Positions 1-8,582 of a stretch of DNA of 64,000 bases are shown one piece after another. Source of the DNA: Burkholderiales bacterium (GTDB lineage: Bacteria > Pseudomonadota > Gammaproteobacteria > Burkholderiales > Burkholderiaceae_C). How positions within the stretch are numbered: the stretch's first letter is position 1; every line of letters starts with the position of its first letter. The DNA lies in the NCBI GenBank assembly GCA_016213205.1, contig JACRAZ010000097.1, positions 16,862 through 80,861 on the forward strand, read 5' to 3'. The notes beneath the pieces were generated by a model, which saw only the letters and a list, made by a program, of their open reading frames with translations, searched no databases and was not told the DNA's origin. The position numbers were made by a program, and so were the translations under genes.

Positions 1-2
1 GC

Positions 3-65
3 CACCGGCACGAGCCGCCAAAGTCGGCCCCAACACATTGACCGTCATCAACGCTCGTGCCGGTG
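3..65. repeat. 13-bp inverted repeat
   Basis: Positions 3-15 (CACCGGCACGAGC) and 53-65 (GCTCGTGCCGGTG) form a perfect inverted repeat with a 37-nt spacer. It lies at the window edge, so the upstream gene cannot be seen. It could be the end of a mobile or repeat element, or a long-loop hairpin. Confidence 0.5.
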
Positions 66-174
66 CCGCGTGAAGTTAGACCTGGATCACCCTTGCAGCT
101 GCAGGCTGCGAAGTAGAGTGGATCCGCATCAACGGGACCGCTGCCGCTGAACAGGTAGCAGGCGAGTTGCTCGG

Positions 175-190
175 CCACGGGAGCCCGTGG
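175..190. promoter_or_regulatory. Palindrome upstream of the MFS gene
   Basis: CCACGGG-AG-CCCGTGG is a perfect 7+2+7 palindrome about 70 bp before the MFS start codon. A regulator site is possible but no regulator is visible nearby. Nothing else is seen in the first 258 bases beyond this and the inverted repeat at 3-65. Confidence 0.25.
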
Positions 191-258
191 TTTCGACAGA
201 GCCCGCCCAGCATGACGGCCGTCGTTGCGAATTCCAACCCACTTCCACAGGGGATCTC

Positions 259-1524
259 ATGACGACTACGACCATACCCGCGGCCGGTGTACCCGCCGTT
301 GCCGATGCGGGCCACCACAGAGGCCGGGTGCTGGGTGCAGCGATTGCCGGCTACGCCTTCGACGGGGTGGACCTGATGGTCATCGCCCTCACACTGCCGC
401 TGGTGCTCAAGGAGTTCAGCATCTCCATGGTGCAGGGCGGCATCATCGTCACCGCGATGCTGCTGGGCGCGGTGCTGGGGGGCTTCATCTTCGGGCCGAT
501 CGCCGACAAGTTCGGGCGCAAGAAGGCCTTGGTCTGGTGCATTGCCTGGTTCGGCATCACCACCGGCCTGGGCGGCCTGGCGCAGGACGCCACGCAACTG
601 GCCGTGCTGCGCTTCCTGGCCGGCCTGGGCCTGGGCGCCGAGTGGTCGCTGGGCGCCACGATGCTGGCCGAAACCTACCCGGCCGACAAGCGCGGCAAGG
701 CCAACTCGTACATGCAGATGGGCTGGCCGCTGGGCTTCATCTTCGCGCTGGCCTGCCAGTACCTGCTGGTGCCCAGCTACGGCTGGCGCGCGATGTACTT
801 TGCCGGCAGCCTGGCCGTGCTGGTGGCGCTGTACATCCAGTTCTTCGTGCCTGAATCGCCGGTGTGGCTGAAGGCACAGGCCGCCAAGAAGGCGGGCCTC
901 GGGGGCGCTGCCGCCGCCGCGGCCCCGTCGGCCAAGCTGTCCGATCTGTTCCGCGGCACGAACCTCAAGACCTTCCTGTACGCGGTGATCATCTGCACCA
1001 GCGCGCTGATGGCCTACTGGGGCGTGAACACCTGGCTGCCCACGCTGCTGGTCAAGGAACGCGGCATGGGGCCGAAGGACGTGTCCACCTTCCTGATGGC
1101 GCTGAACATTGTGTCGCTGCCGGTGTACTTCATCGCCAGCTTCATCGTCGACAAGATCGGCAAGCGCATGATGATCATCGTCAGCGCCGCGATCTCGGCG
1201 CTCAGCCTCTACGGCTGGCTGGGCTTCGGCTGGGATGCCCAGGTGTTCTTCATCCTGGGCCTGGTGCACTGGGCCACCGCCACCGCCATGTGGGCCGGCT
1301 TCGGCGCCTACCTGGCCGAGCAGTTCCCCACCAACATCCGGGCCGTGGGCGTGGCAAGCTCGTTCTCGGTCGGCCGCGGCGTGATGTCCTTCGTGCCGAT
1401 GGCGCTTGGCGCTGCCGCCACCGCCACCGCGAGCCTGACCACCGCGATCGGCTACCTGGCCGTGTTCTATTTCGTCGCGGCCATCGGGGCCTACCTGCTG
1501 CGCGAGACGGCTGATCTCGGCTGA
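259..1524 (+). CDS. MFS transporter, aromatic-acid/H+ symporter-like
   Basis: Predicted inner-membrane major facilitator permease of 421 residues with about 12 hydrophobic segments. The first helix carries FDGVDL, the Asp-containing signature of the aromatic acid:H+ symporter branch. The loop between helices 2 and 3 carries the classic GPIADKFGRKK motif at about residues 79-89. An Ala-rich cytoplasmic linker near residues 215-225 separates the two six-helix halves. The ATG at 259 has AGGGGA just upstream, so I prefer it to the GTG at 187. The gene stands alone, with a strong hairpin after the stop. The substrate cannot be read from sequence; a small organic or aromatic acid is the family-based guess. 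Confidence 0.85.
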   Translation: MTTTTIPAAGVPAVADAGHHRGRVLGAAIAGYAFDGVDLMVIALTLPLVLKEFSISMVQGGIIVTAMLLGAVLGGFIFGPIADKFGRKKALVWCIAWFGITTGLGGLAQDATQLAVLRFLAGLGLGAEWSLGATMLAETYPADKRGKANSYMQMGWPLGFIFALACQYLLVPSYGWRAMYFAGSLAVLVALYIQFFVPESPVWLKAQAAKKAGLGGAAAAAAPSAKLSDLFRGTNLKTFLYAVIICTSALMAYWGVNTWLPTLLVKERGMGPKDVSTFLMALNIVSLPVYFIASFIVDKIGKRMMIIVSAAISALSLYGWLGFGWDAQVFFILGLVHWATATAMWAGFGAYLAEQFPTNIRAVGVASSFSVGRGVMSFVPMALGAAATATASLTTAIGYLAVFYFVAAIGAYLLRETADLG

Positions 1525-1545
1525 CACCCTGCCGGCGAACAGCAC

Positions 1546-1584
1546 AGAAGGCCTGCGGCCCAACGCCGCAGGCCTTCTGCTTTC
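1546..1584 (+). terminator. Intrinsic terminator after the MFS gene
   Basis: A perfect 14-bp stem (AGAAGGCCTGCGGC, 1546-1559, pairing with 1565-1578) has a 5-nt loop and is followed by GCTTTC. It starts 21 nt after the MFS stop. The trailing T tract is short, as in many GC-rich genomes. Confidence 0.8.
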
Positions 1585-1637
1585 ACAGGGGCGGCCTCGG
1601 CACCGGCGCGGCGACCGCAGCCGACCCCGCGGGCCAT

Positions 1638-2573
1638 TCAGCGGCGCAATCTGGCGGACAGCAGCAGTGCAGGCTGACGCCTGTCGTCGGCATCGGTCAC
1701 CAGCAGCACGTCGATCGTGTCGCCCGCGGCCACTGCGGTGATGCCTTCGACTTTGCAGGTCAGTGACAGGCGTTCCATCAACCGGATCGTGCCGTCCGCG
1801 TCGACGAGGCCGATGGCCGACCCGGCGCAGCGCCCATCACGGTAGGTGTCCGAGGTGTCCTCGGCCGCCGCACTGAACAGCCAGCCGCCGCCAGGCAGCG
1901 CCGTGCCATCGGTGAACGACAGGGCAACGCCGTCGATGGTGCCCAGCGCAAACCGCGTGATCGAAGCCGGCCGCGGGGCCGGGCCGGCCGCGGCGAGCCA
2001 TCGTTGCAGCTCGGGCCAACTCAGATCGATGCGTGCGTTGATGGCCTCGCCACTGTTGCCACGCTGGAGCAAGGACAGCCTGTCGTCCTGGACAAACGCG
2101 CCCTCGATGTTGAGGTCGGAAAACTGCTCGTGCAGCGGGGCCAGCAGCGCAGCGAGATCAAGGCGACGCACCGGCCCCTGGATGTCGCCAGCGGCGTCCA
2201 GTGCCAACAGGGCGCCGCGGTGCCGAGCAGGGCGCGACCCCGATCCGATGGCCATCAGCGCACCGTTCGGGTGGTCGGCGAAGGCGGGCAACAGGAGCAA
2301 GGCCTCGCAGTCCGGCTTGGCCGCCTTGCGCGCCTTGGGGCGCAGCGGCAGTTCTCCTTCGAAGACCGGGACCAGCCGGCCGGGCGCGTTGCTGGACAGG
2401 TCGAACACGGCCAGGTGATGCTCGTCGTCGGCCACCACAAACAAGCGTCTGCCCACCTTGACGAGGCCGCTGGCGGCGCTCAGGTGGGCCTGCCCGGCCC
2501 CTGCCGTGGCGGGCTCGACGAGCAGCTCTCTGAGGGTTCGAGTTTCCAGCACGGAAGTGTCCGAATCGCCCAT
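1638..2573 (-). CDS. Conserved hypothetical protein (DUF6929-like)
   Basis: Predicted 311-residue protein without a signal peptide. It has repeating hydrophobic beta-strand patterns with short conserved turns, such as VADDEHHLAVFD near residue 47, NIEGAFVQDDRLSLLQ near 155 and IDGVALSFTDG near 213. These fit a beta-propeller-type fold and resemble proteins annotated DUF6929, although I have not verified the match. No catalytic motif is recognised. The start at 2573 is chosen because residues upstream of it read like the shadow of the next gene. It lies downstream of another uncharacterised gene in the same direction, 65 bp away, so they may be co-transcribed. Confidence 0.65.
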   Translation of the reverse strand: MGDSDTSVLETRTLRELLVEPATAGAGQAHLSAASGLVKVGRRLFVVADDEHHLAVFDLSSNAPGRLVPVFEGELPLRPKARKAAKPDCEALLLLPAFADHPNGALMAIGSGSRPARHRGALLALDAAGDIQGPVRRLDLAALLAPLHEQFSDLNIEGAFVQDDRLSLLQRGNSGEAINARIDLSWPELQRWLAAAGPAPRPASITRFALGTIDGVALSFTDGTALPGGGWLFSAAAEDTSDTYRDGRCAGSAIGLVDADGTIRLMERLSLTCKVEGITAVAAGDTIDVLLVTDADDRRQPALLLSARLRR

Positions 2574-2611
2574 CGGCAACGGGCCCGATTCTCCACTGCG
2601 GCCACCACCGA

Positions 2612-2647
2612 CGCCGCTGAGACGCCCCCCACGCCGGCTCAGCGGCG
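2612..2647 (-). terminator. Stem-loop at the end of the exported-protein gene
   Basis: CGCCGCTGAG (2612-2621) and CTCAGCGGCG (2638-2647) form a perfect 10-bp stem with a 16-nt loop. It spans the stop codon (2639-2641) of the gene at 2639-3343. It may act as a terminator or an intercistronic processing or stability hairpin, since the downstream gene continues in the same direction. There is no T run. Confidence 0.4.
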
Positions 2648-3343
2648 GAACTCCATGCGCGGCAGCGTGAAGCGGCCCGAGATCGACAACACGCTGCTGC
2701 GCACCTGGTCGTTCAGCTGCCGGCCCCACTCCAGCACTTCGGCCGGGATGCCCTGGGTGTCCTCGCCGGTGGTCTGCGCCGTCGGCGCGCCTGCGAAATT
2801 GCCACGCACCACGGCGAGCACCTTCACCCGGGCCGTGCCGGAGGCATAGATGGACCAGATGAAGTAGCCGGCGCCACCCGGCATCGCGCCCTGGGTGCCG
2901 AGCAGGCGGGCCAGGCGGGCATCGAACTGCTGGATCGAGCGGTCCAGGTCCACCGGCCCGTCGACCGTCAGGCAGTCGATGTTGTACTTGTGGGCGCGGT
3001 CGCGGACATAGCTGCCCGTCTCCTGCTGATCGACCGGGCACTTGAAGTGCCACACCGTCTCGCCGATGTTGCCGCCGATGCTGCCGGACACATGCACCAC
3101 CGCCAGGGTCTGCGCGCCTTCGGACAGCCGCAGCACGCGCGACATGCTGGGCGTGGTGCTCGCGCCGCTGTCGATCTGGATGTCCGGGTCGGCCAGCTCG
3201 TGGACCTCCCAGCGCTGATCGTCCGGCACGGTGAGCTTGGCATTGCCGGCCACCACGGTGAGCGCCGGCGCCGGCAGCGACGTGATGGCCATCGCCACCG
3301 TCGCGGCCAAGCGGGCGATCGGGGTGTGCAGAAGAAGCCGCAT
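2639..3343 (-). CDS. Exported hypothetical protein
   Basis: Predicted 234-residue protein of unknown function. It begins with a signal peptide (MRLLLHTPIARLAATVAMAI, then SLPAPA), so it is probably periplasmic or secreted. It contains two cysteines about 20 residues apart in the mature part that could form a disulfide. I recognise no family. The ATG at 3343 is preferred because it gives a clean signal peptide with AGGA upstream; an in-frame ATG at 3373 would add ten residues. The start codon and ribosome-binding site sit inside a perfect 11-bp inverted repeat. It follows pntAB in the same direction after 87 bp. Confidence 0.7.
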   Translation of the reverse strand: MRLLLHTPIARLAATVAMAITSLPAPALTVVAGNAKLTVPDDQRWEVHELADPDIQIDSGASTTPSMSRVLRLSEGAQTLAVVHVSGSIGGNIGETVWHFKCPVDQQETGSYVRDRAHKYNIDCLTVDGPVDLDRSIQQFDARLARLLGTQGAMPGGAGYFIWSIYASGTARVKVLAVVRGNFAGAPTAQTTGEDTQGIPAEVLEWGRQLNDQVRSSVLSISGRFTLPRMEFRR

Positions 3344-3373
3344 GACGGTCCTATCCCATGAAAGGACCGTCAT
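3342..3373 (-). promoter_or_regulatory. Inverted repeat over ribosome-binding site and start
   Basis: ATGACGGTCCT (3342-3352) and AGGACCGTCAT (3363-3373) are perfect 11-bp inverted arms around a 10-nt loop. In the minus-strand transcript the second arm contains both the AGGA ribosome-binding site and the start codon of the exported-protein gene. A folded leader would hide the initiation region. It could instead be a dyad operator. Confidence 0.55.
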
Positions 3374-3430
3374 CCTAGCGTCGGCGCCGCGGACGGCCCG
3401 CGTGGGCCATCCCCCCGGCTGACGAAGGCC

Positions 3431-4846
3431 TCAGGCCCGCAGCGCGGCCAGCACCTCGTCAAGCATCTTCTTCGCGTCGCCGAAGAGCATGCGGTTGTTG
3501 TCCTTGTAGAACAACGGGTTGTCCACGCCCGCGTAGCCCGAGGCCATGCTGCGCTTCATCACGATGCTGGTCTTGGCCTTCCACACCTCCAGCACCGGCA
3601 TGCCGGCAATGGGGCTGGTGGGGTCGTCCTGCGCGGCCGGGTTCACGATGTCGTTGGCGCCGATCACCATCGTGACGTCGGTCTTGGGGAAATCGTCGTT
3701 GATCTCGTCCATCTCCAGCACGATGTCGTAGGGCACCTTGGCCTCGGCCAGCAGCACGTTCATGTGGCCCGGCATGCGGCCGGCCACCGGGTGGATGCCG
3801 AAGCGCACGTTGACGCCCTTGTCGCGCAGCAGCTTGGTGATTTCGTACACCGTGTGCTGGGCCTGCGCCACCGCCATGCCGTAGCCCGGCACGATGATCA
3901 CGTTCTTGGCCTCGCGCAGCAGCTCTGCCGTCTCGGCCGCGGCGATGGGCGACACCTCGCCCGCCGGCTGGGCACCCCCCGCGGGCGCCGCCGGCGCGCC
4001 GCCGCCGGTGCCAAAGCCGCCGGCGATCACGCTGATGAAATTGCGGTTCATCGCGCGGCACATGATGTACGAGAGGATCGCGCCCGAGGAGCCCACCAGC
4101 GCGCCCACCACGATGAGCAGGTCGTTGCTCAGCATGAAGCCGGTGGCTGCCGCCGCCCAGCCCGAGTAGCTGTTGAGCATGGACACCACCACCGGCATGT
4201 CGGCGCCGCCGATGGCCATGACCATGTGCACGCCGAACAGCAGCGCGATGACGGTCATCACGATCAGCGGCGTCATGCCGGCGCCGATGTCATGGGCCTG
4301 AAGGAACACGCGGCCGAACCAGATCACGACCAGCAGGCCGACCAGGTTGAGCCAATGGCGCGCGGGCAGCAGCAGCGGCTTGCCGCCGATCTTGCCCGAG
4401 AGCTTGCCGAACGCGATGATCGAGCCCGAGAAGGTGACGGCACCGATCAGGATGCCGATGTAGATCTCCATCTCGTGGATCGACTTCTCGGCCGGCGTCG
4501 GGAACACGGTGGAGGTGTCCACGTAGCTCGCGAAGCCCACCAGGCAGGCGGCCAGGCCCACCAGGCTGTGCATCAGCGCGACGAGCTCGGGCATCTGCGT
4601 CATCTGCACCTTCTTCGCGGCGAAGAGGCCGATGCTGCCGCCCACGACCAGCGCGCCGACGATCCACGCGTAGCCGGCCGGCGTGACACGCGGGCCCAGC
4701 ACGGTGGCCAGCACCGCGATGGTCATGCCGATGATGCCGAACACATTGCCCCGGCGGGCGGTCTCGGGGTTGGCAAGCCCGCCCAGGCTGAGGATGAAGA
4801 GGATGGTGGCGCCGATGTAGGAAACGGTGGCCAGGCTGGATGTCAT
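3431..4846 (-). CDS. pntB: NAD(P) transhydrogenase subunit beta
   Basis: Beta subunit of the proton-translocating nicotinamide nucleotide transhydrogenase, which uses the proton gradient to reduce NADP+ with NADH. The 471 residues (E. coli about 462) begin with about nine membrane helices. They end in the soluble NADP(H)-binding domain III, recognisable from GYGMAVAQAQ, FGIHPVAGRMPGHMNVLLAE (about 340-360), the GANDIVNPAA segment and KRSMASGYAG near the C-terminus. An Ala/Pro/Gly-rich linker near residue 270 separates membrane and soluble parts. It lies 13 bp after pntA, with AGGAG before its ATG, so the two form an operon. Confidence 0.97.
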   Translation of the reverse strand: MTSSLATVSYIGATILFILSLGGLANPETARRGNVFGIIGMTIAVLATVLGPRVTPAGYAWIVGALVVGGSIGLFAAKKVQMTQMPELVALMHSLVGLAACLVGFASYVDTSTVFPTPAEKSIHEMEIYIGILIGAVTFSGSIIAFGKLSGKIGGKPLLLPARHWLNLVGLLVVIWFGRVFLQAHDIGAGMTPLIVMTVIALLFGVHMVMAIGGADMPVVVSMLNSYSGWAAAATGFMLSNDLLIVVGALVGSSGAILSYIMCRAMNRNFISVIAGGFGTGGGAPAAPAGGAQPAGEVSPIAAAETAELLREAKNVIIVPGYGMAVAQAQHTVYEITKLLRDKGVNVRFGIHPVAGRMPGHMNVLLAEAKVPYDIVLEMDEINDDFPKTDVTMVIGANDIVNPAAQDDPTSPIAGMPVLEVWKAKTSIVMKRSMASGYAGVDNPLFYKDNNRMLFGDAKKMLDEVLAALRA

Positions 4847-4859
4847 GTCCGTCTCCTGC

Positions 4860-6449
4860 TTACTTGCGGAACATTGCCAGCATGCGACGCGTCACCGCGA
4901 AGCCGCCGAACATGTTGATGGCCGTGAGCGCGAGCGCAAACACCGCCAGGCCCAGGATCAGCTGCGAAGGCCGGTCGGCCTCGGCCCCGGTGAGGGGCGG
5001 CGCCACCTGCACCAGCGCGCCGATCGCGATGATCGAGGAGATGGCGTTGGTCACGCTCATCAGCGGCGTGTGCAGCGAGGGTGTCACGTTCCACACCACC
5101 ATGTAGCCCACGAAGCAGGCCAGCACGAACACCGTGAAGTGCGACAGGAACGAGGCCGGCGCGTACAGGCCCACCAGCAGGAACAGCACCGCGCCGACGC
5201 CGAACACGATGGCCAGCGGCTGGGCCGACATCGGCTCGCCGCCACCATGGCCGTGGCCCTTGGCCGCGGCCGCGGGCGCGGCGGCCGGCTTGGCCTGCGG
5301 CGCCACGGCCGGCAGCTTGGGCGGCGGTGGCGGCCAGGTGATGCTGCCTTCCTTGATGACCGTGAGGCCGCGGATCGCGTCGTCTTCCATGTTGACGTTG
5401 ACGACGCCGTCCTTGGTCTTGCACAGCTCCTCGGTCACGCGCAGCAGGTTGGTCGAGTACAGCGTGGACGACTGCTTGGCCAGCCGGCTCACCAGGTCGG
5501 TGTAGCCAATGATCGTGACGCCGTGCTGCACCACGGCCTGGCCAGGCACCGTGAGCTCGCAGTTGCCGCCCTGCTCGCCGGCCATGTCGACGATCACGCT
5601 GCCGGGTTTCATGGTCTTCACCATCTCGGCGGTGATCAGCTTGGGCGCGGGCTTGCCCGGGATCAGCGCGGTGGTGATGATGATGTCGGCTTCCTTGGCC
5701 TGCTTGGCGTACATCTCGCGCTGGGCCTGCTGGAAGCCCTCGCTCATCACCTTGGCGTAGCCGCCGCCGCCGGAGCCTTCTTCCTCGTAGTCGACCTTGA
5801 CGAACTCGCCGCCGAGCGAGACCACCTGGTCGGCCACCTCGGCACGGGTGTCGTTGGCGCGCACGATGGCGCCCAGGTTGGCCGCGGTGCCGATGGCCGC
5901 CAGGCCGGCCACGCCGGCGCCGGCCACGAACACCTTGGCCGGCGGGATCTTGCCCGCGGCCGTGATCTGGCCATTGAAGAAGCGCCCGAAGGCGTTGGCC
6001 GCCTCGATCACCGCGCGGTAGCCGCTGATGCCGGCCATCGAGGTGAGCGCATCCATCTTCTGGGCCCGCGAGAGCTGGCGCGGCAGCGAGTCGATGGCCA
6101 GCACCGTGGCGCGCTTGGCGGCCAGCTGCTGCATCAGCTCGGGGTTCTGCGCCGGCCAGATGAAGCTGACCAGCATGCCGCCCTCGCGCATCAGGCCCAC
6201 TTCCTCGGGGCTGGGGGCGCGCACCTTGAACACGATGTCCGAGCCGGCCCAGAGCTCGGCCGCGCCGGGCACGATCTCCGCGCCGGCGGCGCGGTAGGTG
6301 TCGTCGCCGAAGTTCGCGGCATCACCGGCGCCGCTTTCAACGGCCACCGAGAACCCGAGCTTGATGAGCTTTTCCACCACGTCGGGCACGGTGGCCACAC
6401 GCTTCTCGCCTGCAGCCGTTTCCCTCGGAACACCGATACGCAAAGCCAT
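4860..6449 (-). CDS. pntA: NAD(P) transhydrogenase subunit alpha
   Basis: Alpha subunit of the transhydrogenase, 529 residues (E. coli about 510). The N-terminal domain I (about 1-390) binds NAD(H). It shows IGVPRETAAGEKRVA at the start and the Rossmann glycine motif in VFVAGAGVAGLAAIG near residue 175. After a flexible Pro/Ala and His/Gly linker (about 380-405), four C-terminal membrane helices complete the proton channel with PntB. Here the alpha1 and alpha2 parts are fused as in E. coli, whereas many alphaproteobacteria split them. AGGAG lies 9 nt before the ATG. It is divergent from the Nudix gene, with 166 bp for both promoters. Confidence 0.97.
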   Translation of the reverse strand: MALRIGVPRETAAGEKRVATVPDVVEKLIKLGFSVAVESGAGDAANFGDDTYRAAGAEIVPGAAELWAGSDIVFKVRAPSPEEVGLMREGGMLVSFIWPAQNPELMQQLAAKRATVLAIDSLPRQLSRAQKMDALTSMAGISGYRAVIEAANAFGRFFNGQITAAGKIPPAKVFVAGAGVAGLAAIGTAANLGAIVRANDTRAEVADQVVSLGGEFVKVDYEEEGSGGGGYAKVMSEGFQQAQREMYAKQAKEADIIITTALIPGKPAPKLITAEMVKTMKPGSVIVDMAGEQGGNCELTVPGQAVVQHGVTIIGYTDLVSRLAKQSSTLYSTNLLRVTEELCKTKDGVVNVNMEDDAIRGLTVIKEGSITWPPPPPKLPAVAPQAKPAAAPAAAAKGHGHGGGEPMSAQPLAIVFGVGAVLFLLVGLYAPASFLSHFTVFVLACFVGYMVVWNVTPSLHTPLMSVTNAISSIIAIGALVQVAPPLTGAEADRPSQLILGLAVFALALTAINMFGGFAVTRRMLAMFRK

Positions 6450-6615
6450 GACATCAACTCCTCAATTGTTTCGAGCACGGGACGCGCTCGCCGAAGCCTG
6501 CAGCCGCAGGCCGATCGCGCAGGGGGTCTCCTCGCGAGGCCTGCGCGCCCGAGGCCCTTTTTCTCGCGGGAAGCTTAACCGAGATCAACCGTCGCACGGC
6601 CGCTAACATCGCCCG

Positions 6616-7152
6616 ATGAGCACCCCCCGTTGGCACGCCAGCATCACTGTCGCCGCCGTGATTGCCGACCGCGGCCGCTTCTTGCTGGTGCAGGAACACA
6701 CCGCCGAAGGCCTGCGCCTGAACAACCCGGCCGGCCACCTGGAGCCGGCCGAATCGCCGCTCGAGGCCGTGGTGCGCGAGGCGCTGGAGGAGACGGCCTG
6801 CGCGTTCGAGCCGCAGGCCCTGCTGGGCGTGTACCTGTCGCGCCTGCAGCGCGAATCCACCGGCGAGGACGTGACCTACCTGCGCCTGGCCTTCACCGGC
6901 CGCGTGGGCGAGCCCCTTCCCGGCCGTGCGCTGGACGAGGGCATCGTGCAAACGCTGTGGCTCACGCCGGAGGAGATCCGCGCCCGGCAGGCCGAGCACC
7001 GCAGCCCGCTGGTGATGCGCTGCATCGACGACTTCCTCGCCGGGCAGCGCTTCCCGCTGGACCTGCTGTACACCCACCCGAGCGTCGCGGCACTGGGGCC
7101 GTTCAAGGCGGCATCCGGCGCTGGCGGTGCCGCTTCGCCCGCAACGCGCTGA
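6616..7152 (+). CDS. nudJ: NudJ-like Nudix hydrolase
   Basis: Nudix pyrophosphohydrolase of 178 residues. The box runs from G40 to C62, with E46, R54-E55 and E58-E59 placed as in GX5EX7REUXEEXGU, but A61 replaces the usual glycine. Family knowledge: E. coli NudJ (YmfB) hydrolyses nucleoside tri- and diphosphates and thiamine pyrophosphate, and its gene adjoins mnmA, as here. The synteny is the main reason for the symbol. The Ala/Gly-rich tail after about residue 160 looks disordered. No Shine-Dalgarno is visible. TAACAT lies six nucleotides before the ATG and could be a -10 element of a leaderless transcript. Confidence 0.85.
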   Translation: MSTPRWHASITVAAVIADRGRFLLVQEHTAEGLRLNNPAGHLEPAESPLEAVVREALEETACAFEPQALLGVYLSRLQRESTGEDVTYLRLAFTGRVGEPLPGRALDEGIVQTLWLTPEEIRARQAEHRSPLVMRCIDDFLAGQRFPLDLLYTHPSVAALGPFKAASGAGGAASPATR

Positions 7153-7363
7153 AAGCGCGGCCGTTCCGGCGTCGCGGCAGCATGCCGCGCCGGCTGCCAT
7201 GCTGCGCCAGCCGGCGCGTCGTGACATGACCTGCCTCCGTCCTTTCTGGACCGGCCGCCAGTGTCCGGCGCTGGCTCGGGCCGCAACTTGAGCCGCCTCA
7301 AGTCCGGTGCGTGGCCCCGCGCACCCCGCCGGCAGGCGCGGCAGCGGACAATTCAGGCCATGG

Positions 7364-7404
7364 TGCCCCCCAGCTCACTTCGTTCGCAGCCCCCCAAGGG
7401 GGAC
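7364..7404. repeat. Burkholderiales-type intergenic repeat
   Basis: A 41-bp C/G-tract element has the form TGCCCCCC-AGCTC-ACTTCGTTCG-CAGCCCCCC-AAGGGGG. From memory, closely similar elements recur between genes in Comamonadaceae-like genomes; this window alone cannot show that. The final GGGGG can pair with either C tract. The rest of the 284-bp gap (7153-7436) shows no gene. The element lies 32 bp before mnmA. Confidence 0.5.
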
Positions 7405-7436
7405 ATCAGGACCTTCGGAACGGCCGGGCGGTCCTG

Positions 7437-8582
7437 ATGGCAAAGATGCGCGTGGTGGTCGGGCTCTCGGGGGGCGTGGATTCGGCGGTGACGGCCTGGC
7501 TGCTCAAGCAGCAGGGCCACGAGGTCGTCGGCATCTTCATGAAGAACTGGGAGGACGACGACGACAACGAATACTGCTCGTCCAACATCGACTTCGTCGA
7601 CGCCGCCGCGGTGGCCGATGTCATCGGCATCGAGATCGAGCACGTCAACTTCGCGGCCGACTACAAGGACCGCGTGTTCGCCGAGTTCCTGCGCGAATAC
7701 CAGGCCGGCCGCACGCCCAACCCCGATGTGCTGTGCAATGCCGAGATCAAGTTCAAGGCCTTCCTCGACCACGCGATGCGGCTGGGTGCGGAGAAGATCG
7801 CCACCGGCCACTACGCGCGGGTACGCGAACGCAACGGTGCCTTCGAGCTGCTGAAGGGCCTGGACCCGGCCAAGGACCAGAGCTACTTCCTGCACCGCCT
7901 CACCCAGGCCCAGCTGGCGAAGACCCTGTTCCCGGTGGGCGAACTGCGCAAGACCGAGGTGCGCCGCATCGCGCAGGACATCGGCCTGCCCAACGCGAAG
8001 AAGAAGGACTCCACCGGCATCTGCTTCATCGGCGAGCGGCCGTTCCGCGAGTTCCTCAACCGCTACCTGAGCCACGCGCCCGGCCCCATCCGCGACGAGC
8101 GCGGCCGCACCCTGGGGCAGCACCTGGGCCTGAGCTTCTACACGCTGGGCCAGCGCCAGGGCCTGGGCATCGGCGGCGTGAAGGAACGTGGCGCGCCGCG
8201 CGGCGGCGGCGCGCATGCGCCCTGGTTCGTGGCCGCGAAGGACTTGGCAAACAACGTGCTCGTCGTGGTGCAGGGGCATGACCATGCCTGGCTTCAATCG
8301 GCTACGCTCACGGCCGATGCCAACAGCTGGGTCGCCGGCCACGCGCCGGCGCCGGGTGCCTATGCCGCCAAGACGCGTTACCGCCAGGCCGATGCCCCCT
8401 GCCGCTACGACCCCACGGCCGATGGCTTTCGCCTGCGTTTCGACGCGCCGCAATGGGCCGTCACGCCCGGCCAGTCGGCCGTGCTCTACGACGGCGAGGT
8501 CTGCCTGGGCGGCGGCCTCATCGCGTGGGCTGACAGCCCTGGCCTCGTGCCTGGCGCTCGCGGCCTGCAGCACGCTGGATGA
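7437..8582 (+). CDS. mnmA: tRNA-specific 2-thiouridylase
   Basis: MnmA adenylates and thiolates U34 of tRNA(Lys/Glu/Gln), receiving sulfur from the Tus/TusE relay. The PP-loop SGGVDS lies near residue 12. The catalytic cysteine is in NPDVLCNAEIKF (about residue 100) and the second in STGICFIGE (about 197). The 381 residues exceed the usual 360-370. The family normally ends near GGGLIA, but here the frame runs on for about 18 extra residues, into the lipoprotein signal of the next gene. The ATG at 7437 gives MAKMRVVVGLSGG; an internal ATG at 7446 is also possible. Upstream in-frame sequence is the intergenic repeat. Confidence 0.95.
   Translation: MAKMRVVVGLSGGVDSAVTAWLLKQQGHEVVGIFMKNWEDDDDNEYCSSNIDFVDAAAVADVIGIEIEHVNFAADYKDRVFAEFLREYQAGRTPNPDVLCNAEIKFKAFLDHAMRLGAEKIATGHYARVRERNGAFELLKGLDPAKDQSYFLHRLTQAQLAKTLFPVGELRKTEVRRIAQDIGLPNAKKKDSTGICFIGERPFREFLNRYLSHAPGPIRDERGRTLGQHLGLSFYTLGQRQGLGIGGVKERGAPRGGGAHAPWFVAAKDLANNVLVVVQGHDHAWLQSATLTADANSWVAGHAPAPGAYAAKTRYRQADAPCRYDPTADGFRLRFDAPQWAVTPGQSAVLYDGEVCLGGGLIAWADSPGLVPGARGLQHAG

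Noticed and set aside
37..60. Possible start of a gene upstream of the MFS transporter
   Set aside because: No frame with coding character is visible in the first 250 bases.
7364..7404. Possible rho-independent terminator after nudJ
   Set aside because: The C/G tracts can pair, but the element matches a known style of intergenic repeat and lies just before mnmA, so it is listed as a repeat.
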